A stretch of 64,000 nt of DNA, taken from NCBI RefSeq assembly GCF_014202035.1, contig NZ_JACHFR010000001.1:620001-684000 (forward strand), read 5' to 3'. Under the pieces are notes generated by a model. It was not told the DNA's origin. It saw only the letters and a list, made by a program, of their open reading frames with translations, and ran no database searches. This document shows, piece by piece, positions 1-11,300 of the stretch. Origin of the DNA: Treponema rectale. GTDB lineage: Bacteria > Spirochaetota > Spirochaetia > Treponematales > Treponemataceae. Each line of letters starts with the position of its first letter. Positions within the stretch are counted from its first letter, which is position 1. Both the position numbers and the translations under genes were made by a program.

Positions 1-2
1 TT

Positions 3-3000
3 GGCAACATTGCTTTATTCAGTGATGGACGGATATGTGATTCGTCCTGTGTCATGCAGAACAGAAGCATAATTATTAATGGAGTTGAATCAATTTTATA
101 TCGCGCAGGAATTGACAGTGAGGGTATAAAACTGGGAGTGAAATATCTTGCAGACACTTTTTTTGTAGCCGCCATATGTTTTGAAAACGCACGTTTTACA
201 GAAGACGGAGGTATATTTTCCGATTATGTTTATGATGAACTTGTATATGATGCCGCCTTTGGTCAGGTAAAACTAAAAAATCTCAGGCTTGGACGTAAAG
301 GTGTGGAGGCGGAGGAATTATCTCTTATTTTTTCTTCATTAGATGATGCCTGTATATCAGTTCATGGAGTTTCTTTTGACAGGAATGGAAATTTTACTTT
401 AAAAGGACTTGAGTCTTCCGTTTTTGAATTATGGAATATGAGTTTCTGTATTAAAAACGTCAGTTATAAAAATTCAAAGTTTTTATTTTCAGGAACAGTT
501 ATTCTTCCTTCTGAACTTCCAGGAATTCTTGCCGGAAAGAGAATAAACCTGAAGGAATTCATAATTACTAAAAACGGAAATATTGAAAAGTTTGAGGCAA
601 CGCTGAATCAGAAAATTGTTTTCAACATTTTTGATAAATGGAATGTAGAAACTCAAAATTTAAAACTGGATATTAATGATGAGCATGCATGGATTGTATT
701 TGGTTCTGCAAGACTTCGCTTTCCGCCGGGATTCGCATTGGCTTCAATAGGTGTTAAGGGACTTCGCTTTGATTTGAAAAATATGGATTATGACCTTGAT
801 AATGTTTTTGTTGAATCTGAATCAGAAGTGGAATATTGCGGTATAAGTTTCAAACTGGATAAGGTGACCCTTGGAGATGGAATAATATTCAAGGGCAGTG
901 CGAGATTTATTTCTGAAAAATTTCCGCCATTTTTGAAAAATAAAAGCTTCAGGGTAAATTCTTTCCAGATAAAAAAGGACGGAAGTTTTGGTGATATTGA
1001 TATGGAAATACAGGGCCTTTCCGGAAAAATTGCTGAAGGCGTTACGGCTCTGGAACTTTATGATGGCAGAATAGGGTTTGCAAATTCCAGAGATTCCGGA
1101 CTTGAACTGTGTATTGGAGGAGATCTGGTTTTTACACAGAATGCACCGGATTTTCTGCGGGGTACAAGACTTTCCGTCAAGGAATTTGTTATTGACGTGA
1201 AATCCAGAAGCATTAAAAAACTTTCTGCATCCTATGCTCAGGAGAAGAATGTTTCTTTTTATTTTTCAGGATGTGAATTGAAGAATCTTTCGGCATCTTT
1301 TGATTTGAAGAATACTTTTTCAGAATCATTTATTGATCTGGGCTGTGTACTGGTTTTCCCGGGAAGCCTTCCTGAATGTGATTTAATAAACCAGGTGAAG
1401 GTAAATACTTTCAGAATAGGAATGGATGGTTCTATTATAGCCTTTAATTTTAAAGCTCAGATTGAAAAAATGGAGTGTGAGGCATTAGAGCTTTTTGATT
1501 GTGTTCTTTCTGCTGAATATGAAGATCAGCTTGTTTTTAATCTGAACAGCAGGGCTAAATTAAGTGAAGAGAAATTTCCCCGGGGAATAGGAGGATTAAC
1601 TACTTCAGTAATGATGAAGTTTAATTCCCATGAACTTCTTGATGCTTCAGGAGAATTTTCATTAGGAAGCCGGATTGTTTTTGATGCAGTAGAAATCAGA
1701 AACGGAAAGATTTCTTTTGAAAAAAAGAAAGGCCAGAGTGCTGTTTTAAAAGCCGGTGGTATCGTATCTCTGGGAAATAGTTTTCCTGAATCCCTCAGAG
1801 GCTTATCAATGGATATTACAGAACTTTCATTTAATATGAATGGCGAAATTCTGTATATGGATATCGGTGCATCTGAACTTGATTTCTATATTTTTCCTTC
1901 CGTTCACTTATGCGACGGGTTCCTGAAATTTATAAAATCAGGAAAAAATGATTCATTTATTACTGCAGGAGGAGACATTGTTCTTGAGGGGGAAAATATT
2001 CCTGATGGATTAAAAGGTATACGGCTTGAAATTGATGAGTTCCTTATGGATTCATCGGGAGATGTAAAATGCTTTTCTGCCGGTTTGTGTTCTTCTGTTC
2101 GTTTTTCACTTCTTGGCGGAATGGATTTTGTTTTGGAATCACTTGTATTTGATAAGGATGGATTTGATATTGGTGCTTCGGTTTCATTGAACATACCTCT
2201 TTTTGTTGTAAAGGATGCAGGATTTGTTCTTAATAAACTCAGGATGGACTGGAATGGAAATATTAAGGAGTTCTCCGGAGGAATTAAGCATTGTGAAATT
2301 CTTCTTGCAGGTTTTAGCGGTGAGATTTCTGAATTATGTATTCAGAATGAAAGCGGATATAGAATCGGACTTGAAGAATGTATGTTGAAGCTTCCGGAGA
2401 ACTTTGGAAGTATTGGCGGAAAAAAACTGGGAGTGAAGGATGCTTATTTTGATCCTGTAACGATGGATTTCCATGGAGATTTTTCTATAGATTCTGTCTC
2501 AACAGAAATTGCAGGATTTACTCTTAACTGTAATGATCCTGTGATAAATATGACGTCAATGAAAATTCAATTCAGCTCTGTAGAACTAATCATGCCGGAT
2601 TTTTTAGGTAAAGCAAGTCTGAAACTTGATGGAGTATATATTTCATCTACAAACGGATTAAGGTTTTCCGGCGGAAAATTCAGTCTTCCTGATTTTTCTA
2701 TCGGTCAGGCAGGATTTAAGAATATTGGTGCTGCTTTTTCTGTTGATGAAAATGGAAGATATTATATTTCAGGTTCTGGTGGAATTATTATTCCGAATGC
2801 CGGAGAAATTTCTGCATCTCTGAGTTTTACAAATGTATGCAGGGAATATCCTGTTGGAATACGTCATGCATATTTTTCGTATGAATCCTATGTTACCGGT
2901 ATACCTCTTGGGACTACAGGTTTATGTCTGTGCGGAATACGAGGTGGTTTCGGCTTTGGTTATCCGGAAGAAGTGCCGGAGAAATACCGTAATATTTTCG

Positions 3001-6000
3001 GGAATAATGGAAAACGACTTGAGTTGGGATTGACGGTCAGGGATCAGGAAACAATGGGAAGTCTTGCAGTGATAAAAGCTGACTGCTGGATTGATATAAC
3101 AAAGATTGCCTGGGTATTTGAGGGAAACGCAACTATTCTAAGCGGAACCCTCGATATTTCTGCATCTGCTGTTGCAGTTTTAAAATCAAATGCATTTGCA
3201 ACAGGTATGCAGATTCGAATCCTGTTTATAAGCGGTAAATTTGAATTTTATATATTTGATTTAAATGGCAAAGTGAAGTTTTCCGGAAAGGGTAGTGTCG
3301 GAATAAGAATACCGAAAGGATTCCTTGTGGATTCATTCCTTTTGACTTTACCTTCCCACGACATGTGGCTTCTCGAAACGGGTACCATGTTTGGTGATTT
3401 TACAAACGGTAAGCGGGGATTCCTTGGTTATATAGAATTAAATCTCTGCGGATGCAGGCTGGGACGGATTGGAGCCTTTATTGGATCCGGAGGACTTAGT
3501 CTGGATGTAAAGAATTATGAAATACTTCGCCCTGAAGGAATCTCCTTTAATAAGCGAGGCGTAAAAGGAACAAACGGTAGTTTGCCGCTAAAGAACCGTA
3601 TATTAAGTTTTGAAAATAATAAGGCTAACGAACGTTCAGTTTATGTAGAAAAAGGGGACAGGTTTATGTTTGCCGCAGGGTATGCTGCAGCTGTTCCTGA
3701 TTTTGAGATTATTTCGCCTTCCGGTTTAGTTTATACCCGTTTGAGTAAGGAAATTGAGTATTCATATTTTGATAAAGGGTTACTTGTTGCTGCAGATTCT
3801 GATGAAACCGGATATTGGACTATGAAACTTCTGGGGGTTCAGGATGGTACTTATGAAGTGGTTGCTTTTGGAGCAGAAAAGATTCCTGAGGTAAGTTTTG
3901 ACAGTTCTGATACAGGTGTTATTGCGATTGATGGCAGGTTTACTGTAACCGGACATGTTGAAGGAGAATGTACTGGCGTTGAGATATTTTCTGGAATAAA
4001 TCTTTCTTCTCCTCAGTTCAGTTTAGGTGAATGTAAATGTCATGAAGATGGAAAATTTGAATTTGAGCTGGATGAAAAAATGTTTGAAGACGGAGAGTTT
4101 TGTATTTTTGCACGGGCACAGCGTAAAAATGGATTTCCAGGAACTGAATGTCCTGCTCCGTGGAAGGTACGTGTTGACCGCAGCTTAAAAAGCATGGCCG
4201 CTCCGGAAGATGTTTTACTAAGCATGTCAATGGAAGGAAAACTTGTATTTTCGTGGAAGGGCATGAACGGAAAAAGGGATATGGGATTCTATATGTATTC
4301 AAGAAATAAGAAAACCGGTTCTGTAATGAAAGATAATCTTGGAAATATAAGATTTCTTACTCTGGACGGTGCTTACGCAGAAGATTATGAGTTTGCATTT
4401 TCTTCTTACGATTCAAATGGTATTGAAAGTCCAAAAACGGATTTTGAAAGCTATTTGCCTTATCATCAGGGAGATGTTTTGAGGAATAATCTAATTTCAT
4501 CTTTTGATGGGGAGATTTACTGTTCAATCGAGTCCGGAGAATGCAGAAATGTTTCTTTAGCTTTCTGTGTGGAAAGTTTCATGAAAGAAGGAAGCGTTCA
4601 GGATTTTGTCCGTGCCGGAGTGATAAATGAAACTTCTGTGGAGAACATTCATATTTCATTTGAAGAAAAATATGAAATTAACGATTCCGAAAACAATATA
4701 GCATTTTCTGTTTATGCGGATCCTTCCTGCATTGATTCAGAAAAAGAAATTCATTTGTATTTATATAATATGGCTTATCCGGATGATGTAAAGTCAATAT
4801 GCCTGCATGTAACTGTGAAATTACCTTCAATAGATATTACAGGAGTCTTTCCTTCCGTTATTGATGGCAGTGTAAGTAACAGGGTTTGTGTTACAGGAAC
4901 TGGTTTTATGCATGGAGTGACGTTTTATTTTGACGGTATTGAAGTTCCTGTCAGTGTGGAGGATGTTTGTAATAATGTATCCTGTTCCCTGATTCTTCCT
5001 TCTGTCAGAGAAAATGGAATTCATGTTCTTTCTGCTGTTAATGCAGCCGGTGAGAAAAGTGAAATACCTGTTACTGTGAACTTACCGTATTATTCACTTG
5101 TGATTTACTCAATGGAAGAAAAATGCTGTGCAGGAGAAAAGTCTTTCTTCCCTGTAACTGCAGTCGGTTTCTGTGGTTATGATGAAGACATCGGTATTTA
5201 TCAGAAGAATACCGTAGAGGGAATTAATGTTGAAATTCCTGCAATTCATTCAGGAGATACAGCCTGCATCACGGTTTCTGTTGAGAAAAATTGTGCTCCC
5301 GGTGTATATACGCTGGATTTTATTACGGATAATAATTTTGAATTTTCTGTAAGCGTTAGTGTTTCTGCTTCTACAGTCAGGGAGGCGGAATATAATCTGT
5401 GTAAAATAAATGCAATGAGTTCGTTGTGCGGCTTTCCCGGAGCCTGCGTGACCGTGTATGGAAATAATTTTGGAAAAAACGGATCACTGTTTATTGCCGG
5501 TAAAAAAATTAAAGTAAAGAAATGGACTGATAGTTTTATTGAGTTTATTATTCCTGATTTTAAGGAACAGGTAACAGATTCTCTTGTCGTAAAAACTAAG
5601 AAAAATGGTTCCGCTGAAATTTCTTTTACCGTATTGTCTGCAATGTTCGGAATTGAAATTGAAAAAACTGAAGTTGTTCTTGAGGAAGAACAGAATTGCA
5701 TGCTTAAACTGTCGGCATTCGGACAGTCTCCACGCATAGAACTGAGTATTGATTATGATGAAACCTGGCCTTTTAAGGTTTATTTAGATGATTCTGTAAT
5801 TGCCGGAGGCGGAAGAACGAACCTTCATATTGTTCCAGGAGAAGAACTTTTTAACGGGGTATTTGACATTTCCGTTAAGGCTTACAACGGATTGTTTTTC
5901 TCAGAAAAAACTGTAAAGGTAAAAATTCTTAATGTTGTTGAAATCGAATCGGAAGATGTTCTTAGTGTAACTGCGGGAGCTTATTTTGAACGGAAAATGA

Positions 6001-8324
6001 AACTTACAGGATTTGAAAAAGGAATCTGGGCTCTGGAAGCAAATTATGCCGGCGATGGAATTGTTCTTTCTGAAACAGGAATTCTATCCGGAAAAATTGA
6101 AGAAGCCGGAGAGTACTATATTATTATTACCGCAAAGAATGAAAAGAAAGTGTATAGAAAGCGGGTTGAAATAAAAGCCTTTGAAGATACATGGAACGGC
6201 AGACATAAAAATCCGTTCAGAAATATCCGTTCGTATTGTGATGTTCCTGCACTGGAACAGAAATTGTGGCATAAGAAATTTGATAAAAACATAAGTTATA
6301 TACTTGCTGCTTCTGGATGTGAATGTGTTGTCTTTGATGATTCGTTTCAAGTTCTGGATGTAAATGGCGATGTTTTATGGAATGCGGAGGATTTGTCTTC
6401 TGATGTATTTATAACCTCTGATAAAGTGGTTTATATAAGTGGAGACAGAAGTCTGAAAGTTCGTGATTTGCATACTGGTTATGTTTTATATGTCAGGGAA
6501 AATGCAAAAGATTTCTTCTGTACGGACGAATTACTTTCAGTGTGTGAAGAAGGTGGAGTTGCTGAAATATCTCTGTCTTTATTGAAACTTACAGGATTTA
6601 ACAAAGAAGAAGTTTTTGATTCTTCTGTTGCTGTACAGTATGGCGGTAAAATTTTATTTGCAGAAGAAAACTGTATTTTAGACTGTAATAGAAAGGTTCT
6701 GTTTAAGGCAGAAAATAGAATTATGACGTTAGCCGCAGATTCAAGATATCTTTTTGCAGTAACGAAAAACAGAATATATGTAACGGATGAAAGCGGAATA
6801 CCAGTCTTTGAAATCGACTGCTATACTGACGAAAAAACGCTGGTAGCTTCTGATGAAGAGAAAATGTATGTTTCTTCTGGAAATGGACTTACTGTATATA
6901 ATTTGAGTAATGGTGAATTGATTTCAGTACTTTCCCGTAACGGAAACTGCATTATTGCAAATGAAAAGATTGTTCTTTATGACGAGAACGGTCTCTTTGT
7001 GTTTAATCCATATTCATTAAAGGAAATATGGAAAGCTTCCGGCTGTTTTGATTCTGTCTGCATTTATTGCTCTAAAATTTATGCATCTTCCGGAACTGAA
7101 TTAACCTGTTTTAGCGGTCAGGCAAATGTAAACTCTCCTGAAGTTTCCATTATCTTTGACATGAATGAGCCTGACGGTAATAATGGCTGGTATAGAAGTT
7201 TACCTCATGTATCCGTTGATTTTTCAGATGCCGAAACTTTTGTCGTACAGAAAAATGTTGTTGTTAATTCAATATCGCAGGAAAATATGGACTGTCTGCT
7301 GTTGAATGATGGTGAAAATCGTATTGAGGCATGGGGAACGGATTCCGGTAATTTAAGGTCAGTGCCTGTTTTGAAGAAAGTTTTCATTGATAGGGAAAAG
7401 CCTGAATCTGAACTTTATTTAACTTCCGGTGAATGTAAAAACGGATGGTATAATGAAAGTGTTGTCCTGGGAATTCGGGCAGAAGATGGTATTTCTGGAG
7501 TTGCCGGTTCTTTCTTAAACGGCAGAATTTATGAACGGCCTCTGGTAATTGAGGAAGATGGGATTCACAATATAGAAATTTACTCTGTTGATAATGCCGG
7601 TAATTTCAGTGAAAAAAGAAATTATGTTTTAAAACTGGATCATAACCCTCCTTATGTTGACGCAGCTGTTATTGCCCATGAAGGACTGTCGCTGGTTAAA
7701 ATGAATGCTTTTGATGCTGTCAGTGGTGTCAAAAAAATTGAGTACCGCATTAACGGGGGAGAAGTCATGAAGTATGATAATCCGGTTCCGGTGTTTAATT
7801 CTCCGTCAGATGTTTTTCTTGAATACAGAGCCTTTGATGAAAGCGGATTGGTAAGTCAGTGGCAGAAAATCAATATTCCGGGCAAACCTGTTTTATCAGG
7901 ACGTTGCATTGTATTTGCTGAAATTAATGGAAGTGAACGAAAGATTATGAAATCTCTGACACCAGGATGCAGACTTTATGATTCAACATCAGCTGAAAAT
8001 TTCATTACAGATTTTCCAGAGGAAATGAGTTTAAGTGAATATGTTTTATTAGATGAATCTGATATAAAAAATGTAAATGAAAAATATCTGGAATTATATG
8101 TTCAGAAAAACTGCAGGGTATTTTTATTGACGGCTGATGAGGATTTATATGAGGAACAGAAAGGTGAATGGTCTGTAATCAGGGAAAATTTCGAAACCGG
8201 TTCTTCATATTTTGGAGGAAAAACAATTCTGTATGAGCGGAAAGTGTCTACCGGAGAAAAGGTAGAAATAAAGTTTACGGATAAACAGCCATTAGTTGCT
8301 GTAATTCCAGATGAAAATTCCTGA
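3..8324 (+). CDS. Giant secreted multidomain repeat protein, 5' partial
   Basis: The frame is open from base 3, so the first ATG (base 54) is probably not the true start and the N-terminus lies outside the window. Residues below count from that ATG (2756 residues). Residues about 80-850 form roughly eleven tandem units of about 72 residues, each beginning with a phrase like FPESLRGLSMDITELSF followed by a short G-N-I turn. Units start near residues 88, 152, 223, 290, 364, 435, 508, 578, 650, 716 and 784. Residues about 930-1180 are a glycine-rich beta region. IPT/TIG-like Ig domains lie near 1593-1675 and 1785-1865. A PQQ/WD-like propeller region lies near 2075-2350. OmpL47-type Ig repeats (GWY near the start, SVDNAGN near the end) lie near 2364-2600. 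The protein is unusually rich in cysteine for a surface protein. The architecture suggests an adhesin-like or cell-surface protein. Its place just upstream of the T2SS genes makes it a candidate substrate (inference). Function unknown. Confidence 0.85.
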   Translation, partial: GNIALFSDGRICDSSCVMQNRSIIINGVESILYRAGIDSEGIKLGVKYLADTFFVAAICFENARFTEDGGIFSDYVYDELVYDAAFGQVKLKNLRLGRKGVEAEELSLIFSSLDDACISVHGVSFDRNGNFTLKGLESSVFELWNMSFCIKNVSYKNSKFLFSGTVILPSELPGILAGKRINLKEFIITKNGNIEKFEATLNQKIVFNIFDKWNVETQNLKLDINDEHAWIVFGSARLRFPPGFALASIGVKGLRFDLKNMDYDLDNVFVESESEVEYCGISFKLDKVTLGDGIIFKGSARFISEKFPPFLKNKSFRVNSFQIKKDGSFGDIDMEIQGLSGKIAEGVTALELYDGRIGFANSRDSGLELCIGGDLVFTQNAPDFLRGTRLSVKEFVIDVKSRSIKKLSASYAQEKNVSFYFSGCELKNLSASFDLKNTFSESFIDLGCVLVFPGSLPECDLINQVKVNTFRIGMDGSIIAFNFKAQIEKMECEALELFDCVLSAEYEDQLVFNLNSRAKLSEEKFPRGIGGLTTSVMMKFNSHELLDASGEFSLGSRIVFDAVEIRNGKISFEKKKGQSAVLKAGGIVSLGNSFPESLRGLSMDITELSFNMNGEILYMDIGASELDFYIFPSVHLCDGFLKFIKSGKNDSFITAGGDIVLEGENIPDGLKGIRLEIDEFLMDSSGDVKCFSAGLCSSVRFSLLGGMDFVLESLVFDKDGFDIGASVSLNIPLFVVKDAGFVLNKLRMDWNGNIKEFSGGIKHCEILLAGFSGEISELCIQNESGYRIGLEECMLKLPENFGSIGGKKLGVKDAYFDPVTMDFHGDFSIDSVSTEIAGFTLNCNDPVINMTSMKIQFSSVELIMPDFLGKASLKLDGVYISSTNGLRFSGGKFSLPDFSIGQAGFKNIGAAFSVDENGRYYISGSGGIIIPNAGEISASLSFTNVCREYPVGIRHAYFSYESYVTGIPLGTTGLCLCGIRGGFGFGYPEEVPEKYRNIFGNNGKRLELGLTVRDQETMGSLAVIKADCWIDITKIAWVFEGNATILSGTLDISASAVAVLKSNAFATGMQIRILFISGKFEFYIFDLNGKVKFSGKGSVGIRIPKGFLVDSFLLTLPSHDMWLLETGTMFGDFTNGKRGFLGYIELNLCGCRLGRIGAFIGSGGLSLDVKNYEILRPEGISFNKRGVKGTNGSLPLKNRILSFENNKANERSVYVEKGDRFMFAAGYAAAVPDFEIISPSGLVYTRLSKEIEYSYFDKGLLVAADSDETGYWTMKLLGVQDGTYEVVAFGAEKIPEVSFDSSDTGVIAIDGRFTVTGHVEGECTGVEIFSGINLSSPQFSLGECKCHEDGKFEFELDEKMFEDGEFCIFARAQRKNGFPGTECPAPWKVRVDRSLKSMAAPEDVLLSMSMEGKLVFSWKGMNGKRDMGFYMYSRNKKTGSVMKDNLGNIRFLTLDGAYAEDYEFAFSSYDSNGIESPKTDFESYLPYHQGDVLRNNLISSFDGEIYCSIESGECRNVSLAFCVESFMKEGSVQDFVRAGVINETSVENIHISFEEKYEINDSENNIAFSVYADPSCIDSEKEIHLYLYNMAYPDDVKSICLHVTVKLPSIDITGVFPSVIDGSVSNRVCVTGTGFMHGVTFYFDGIEVPVSVEDVCNNVSCSLILPSVRENGIHVLSAVNAAGEKSEIPVTVNLPYYSLVIYSMEEKCCAGEKSFFPVTAVGFCGYDEDIGIYQKNTVEGINVEIPAIHSGDTACITVSVEKNCAPGVYTLDFITDNNFEFSVSVSVSASTVREAEYNLCKINAMSSLCGFPGACVTVYGNNFGKNGSLFIAGKKIKVKKWTDSFIEFIIPDFKEQVTDSLVVKTKKNGSAEISFTVLSAMFGIEIEKTEVVLEEEQNCMLKLSAFGQSPRIELSIDYDETWPFKVYLDDSVIAGGGRTNLHIVPGEELFNGVFDISVKAYNGLFFSEKTVKVKILNVVEIESEDVLSVTAGAYFERKMKLTGFEKGIWALEANYAGDGIVLSETGILSGKIEEAGEYYIIITAKNEKKVYRKRVEIKAFEDTWNGRHKNPFRNIRSYCDVPALEQKLWHKKFDKNISYILAASGCECVVFDDSFQVLDVNGDVLWNAEDLSSDVFITSDKVVYISGDRSLKVRDLHTGYVLYVRENAKDFFCTDELLSVCEEGGVAEISLSLLKLTGFNKEEVFDSSVAVQYGGKILFAEENCILDCNRKVLFKAENRIMTLAADSRYLFAVTKNRIYVTDESGIPVFEIDCYTDEKTLVASDEEKMYVSSGNGLTVYNLSNGELISVLSRNGNCIIANEKIVLYDENGLFVFNPYSLKEIWKASGCFDSVCIYCSKIYASSGTELTCFSGQANVNSPEVSIIFDMNEPDGNNGWYRSLPHVSVDFSDAETFVVQKNVVVNSISQENMDCLLLNDGENRIEAWGTDSGNLRSVPVLKKVFIDREKPESELYLTSGECKNGWYNESVVLGIRAEDGISGVAGSFLNGRIYERPLVIEEDGIHNIEIYSVDNAGNFSEKRNYVLKLDHNPPYVDAAVIAHEGLSLVKMNAFDAVSGVKKIEYRINGGEVMKYDNPVPVFNSPSDVFLEYRAFDESGLVSQWQKINIPGKPVLSGRCIVFAEINGSERKIMKSLTPGCRLYDSTSAENFITDFPEEMSLSEYVLLDESDIKNVNEKYLELYVQKNCRVFLLTADEDLYEEQKGEWSVIRENFETGSSYFGGKTILYERKVSTGEKVEIKFTDKQPLVAVIPDENS

Positions 8325-8393
8325 AATTACAAAAATAAGTAAAAAAAAATTGTCGATTTGTGTAGATTTTGAAAAAACAGTTCAAATATATAT

Positions 8394-11300
8394 ATGATGA
8401 ATAAAAAGAATTTATATATGTTTTTGTTTCTGATTCTACACGGAATCCTTTTTGCGGAAAGTAATTTTAGAATTTCTAAAGTTAAATGCGGTTCGTCCTG
8501 TGGAATCCGGCTGGAGGGAATATCAATGGAAAAAGCATCTGTATATTTTACGGATGCTTCTTCCGTTGTGTATTCGGCTTATATTTCCGATGGAAACATT
8601 CATTGGAAAACTGTATCAGATTCTGGCAATTTGACAATCCCTCAATGTATCCGGGAAGGTATTTCAGGAGAATATTCAGAGGAATTTTTTGATACGGAAT
8701 CTTTATCTGCTGTTCTTTATAACTGCATTCCGGACAGGGAAATGGATTATGGAATAAATGTTCTTACAGACGGAGCCTTATATCTGCCGGAGAACAGTGA
8801 CGGCGTATTAGATGTGTTTTTTATTGACGGTGAAAAGAGTTATCTTCTTGAAATTACTGTTACAAATTTAATTGAGTTTTTACTTGAAAGCAAAAAGGAT
8901 TTGTTTTCGAATAGAAAAGCTTTTATTGAATTTTTGGGAACAGATTTTAATGAAGAAACACAACATGAGGATTTTGTTTTAAGAAATTATATTGCCTTTA
9001 TTATTGATGAATATTTAAGTAATGAAGCGAATATTGCCAGACTTTATGCTCAGGATAATGTTTTCATAAGATATTATTTTGAGGAACTTTTTGAACGTAA
9101 ACTGAAATGGGATTTTGAAATCCGTGAAAAAAATATTGAATCGGGCTTATATGAAAGTGCTGCCGTATTGTTAGAAAAAACAACTGGTGATTTTGTATTT
9201 AAGAAGGATTCAGATTTTTACGGTTTTAATGATCTTGTAGAAACGGACTGTAAAGATTTGCTTTCATTCATTGATGATTTATATGGCTTAAAAAGCTCAG
9301 AGGATATCCTTTTGACCTATGGAGCTGTCGTTCCTAATGCAGAAAAAGTTCAGGCTGGAGATTTTATTAAAGTATTTAACGGTTCCGGTTTATCTTCCGT
9401 ATACATAGTTTCTTATATTTCAGAGGGAGAAGTATATGCGGCAGGTTTTACTTGTCCGGGGATAATGTCAAAGAGAATCAGCCTTAAAGATATCCTGTCT
9501 GAAAATGACAGTTTCTTTTTTCAAAGAGTTTTTCCGGTGAAAAATTTTCCTGTAATCAACAGGTGGAATGTTATGAGTTCTGTCAGGGCTGCAAGTATTA
9601 ATTGCGGAAAGATATATGAAAGTGATCAGACTGTAAGGGATATTGAATGGCTCTGTATACCTAATACAGGAGAATATCTTGTCTGTTCTCAGATAAAAAT
9701 GGATCTTGTTAAATCTAACAGGATGCCATTTGTAAAACATGAGTTTGATAAGTATTTCGTAAGGCTGTCTGGTGCTGAGGATCCGGATTCAAAATTTTAT
9801 GATGGAAACGGTAATTACAGACTGAATGTTTCCCAGCAGGTGGAATTAAACCAGCGGCAGAATTGGGAAGTAAAAAATGAACTGGTGTATTCTTTAAATA
9901 AAAGTGATGCTTTTGAAGTTGTGTTTCTGGATTCTGGTAATATGCCAGTGTGCAGAGGCAGCCTTATAAAAAAATTCTCTGACGGATTATATGTTTTTAC
10001 AGCAGATGAAGAAAATTCCTGTGATGTAAAAATGTATTTTAATCATGAAGGTGTATTGAAATATGAAAATGGTGAAACTGTAAGTATCGGTATCAGACCA
10101 TGTTCCTATGAAGCCGCCTGCCCGGGAGATGAAATAAAACTTGTTTTTGAAATATGCAGTAAAGACTCCGGTATTGTTTTATCAAGTAATATCTTATCTA
10201 AAACTTTCAGAGTTTATGACAAGAAAATGATATGGCGTGCAAATCTTTATGTTGATGAAAGGGCAGGCAACTCTAAATCCCGTGACTGGAATGATGTACA
10301 TCCCTGGAACGCTCCCTGTGATGAAAATGACAGTGAGCAACCATGGTGGTGGTCTCCGGAATGGGGCTTTAATAATTGGAATCGTTTTGTTTTTGGAACA
10401 GATTTTGACTGTGCGATGAATGCCCTTCCGAGAGGTAACGGCATGCAGGTAGTAACCTTTGCTGAATATACATCCTTTCGCAGTAAAGGTACGTCTTCAT
10501 CTGTCTTTAATAATGTTAGTTATGACTATAATGAGAAAGATGTACATGCATGGGACAGTCCTTTTGACTTTTTGTATAAATTAAAAAAACAGAATGAAGT
10601 TTTAAGGAGTCATTTTAAGAAAATAATTCAAGAGAAATCTGATCAGAATGAATCGGATGATGTAACAGAGAATGCCGTGCAACAGGAAATTATATCAGAA
10701 GTTAATAATGCTCCCGGAGAATTTCCTGATGGTAATGGAAATAATATCGAAGGAACAGATGTTACTGTTTCAAATCTTGCTGAATGGAATCTGACTTCAG
10801 CCCCGTCCGGAAAGTGGCGGTTTTACTGGAAAGAATCAGCTGATAAGATTTCTTCGTTTATTCCAGGACTGGGATTTCTTTTTCATTCTGTTTCAGACTG
10901 GTATTATGACGGAAATTTTGAAGAGGCAAAAAACTATCTGTATCCTGATGGAGTGGGAGCAGGAACTGACTGTATAGGAATGATTGTGCGTGCTGCTTCT
11001 TATTATGACAGCAGATACAGATGGCTTAATTATAATAACATGACACCTGATAAAGCTGAGTGTGACGAACTTTCTTCAGTAAAAAGAAGGCTCAGCTATC
11101 CGGAAAGTTCAGGTTCTGCTGCTTCAAGCTATGAAATTGTAAACTGGTCTACGATGACATTTGATAAATATAATGACGGTAAAACTGAAACTGTAGAGGA
11201 ACAGCACGGAAAATATACAAAGTATGTTTATAAGGATGATGAAAGTCCTATGAAAATTTCTGTTTTCAAACAGAAATATGAGCAGCTCCCGTTTTATCGG

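Noticed and set aside
54-56. ATG at base 54 as the true start of the giant protein
   Set aside because: The frame is open back to base 3 with no stop and no ribosome binding site or signal peptide at this ATG.
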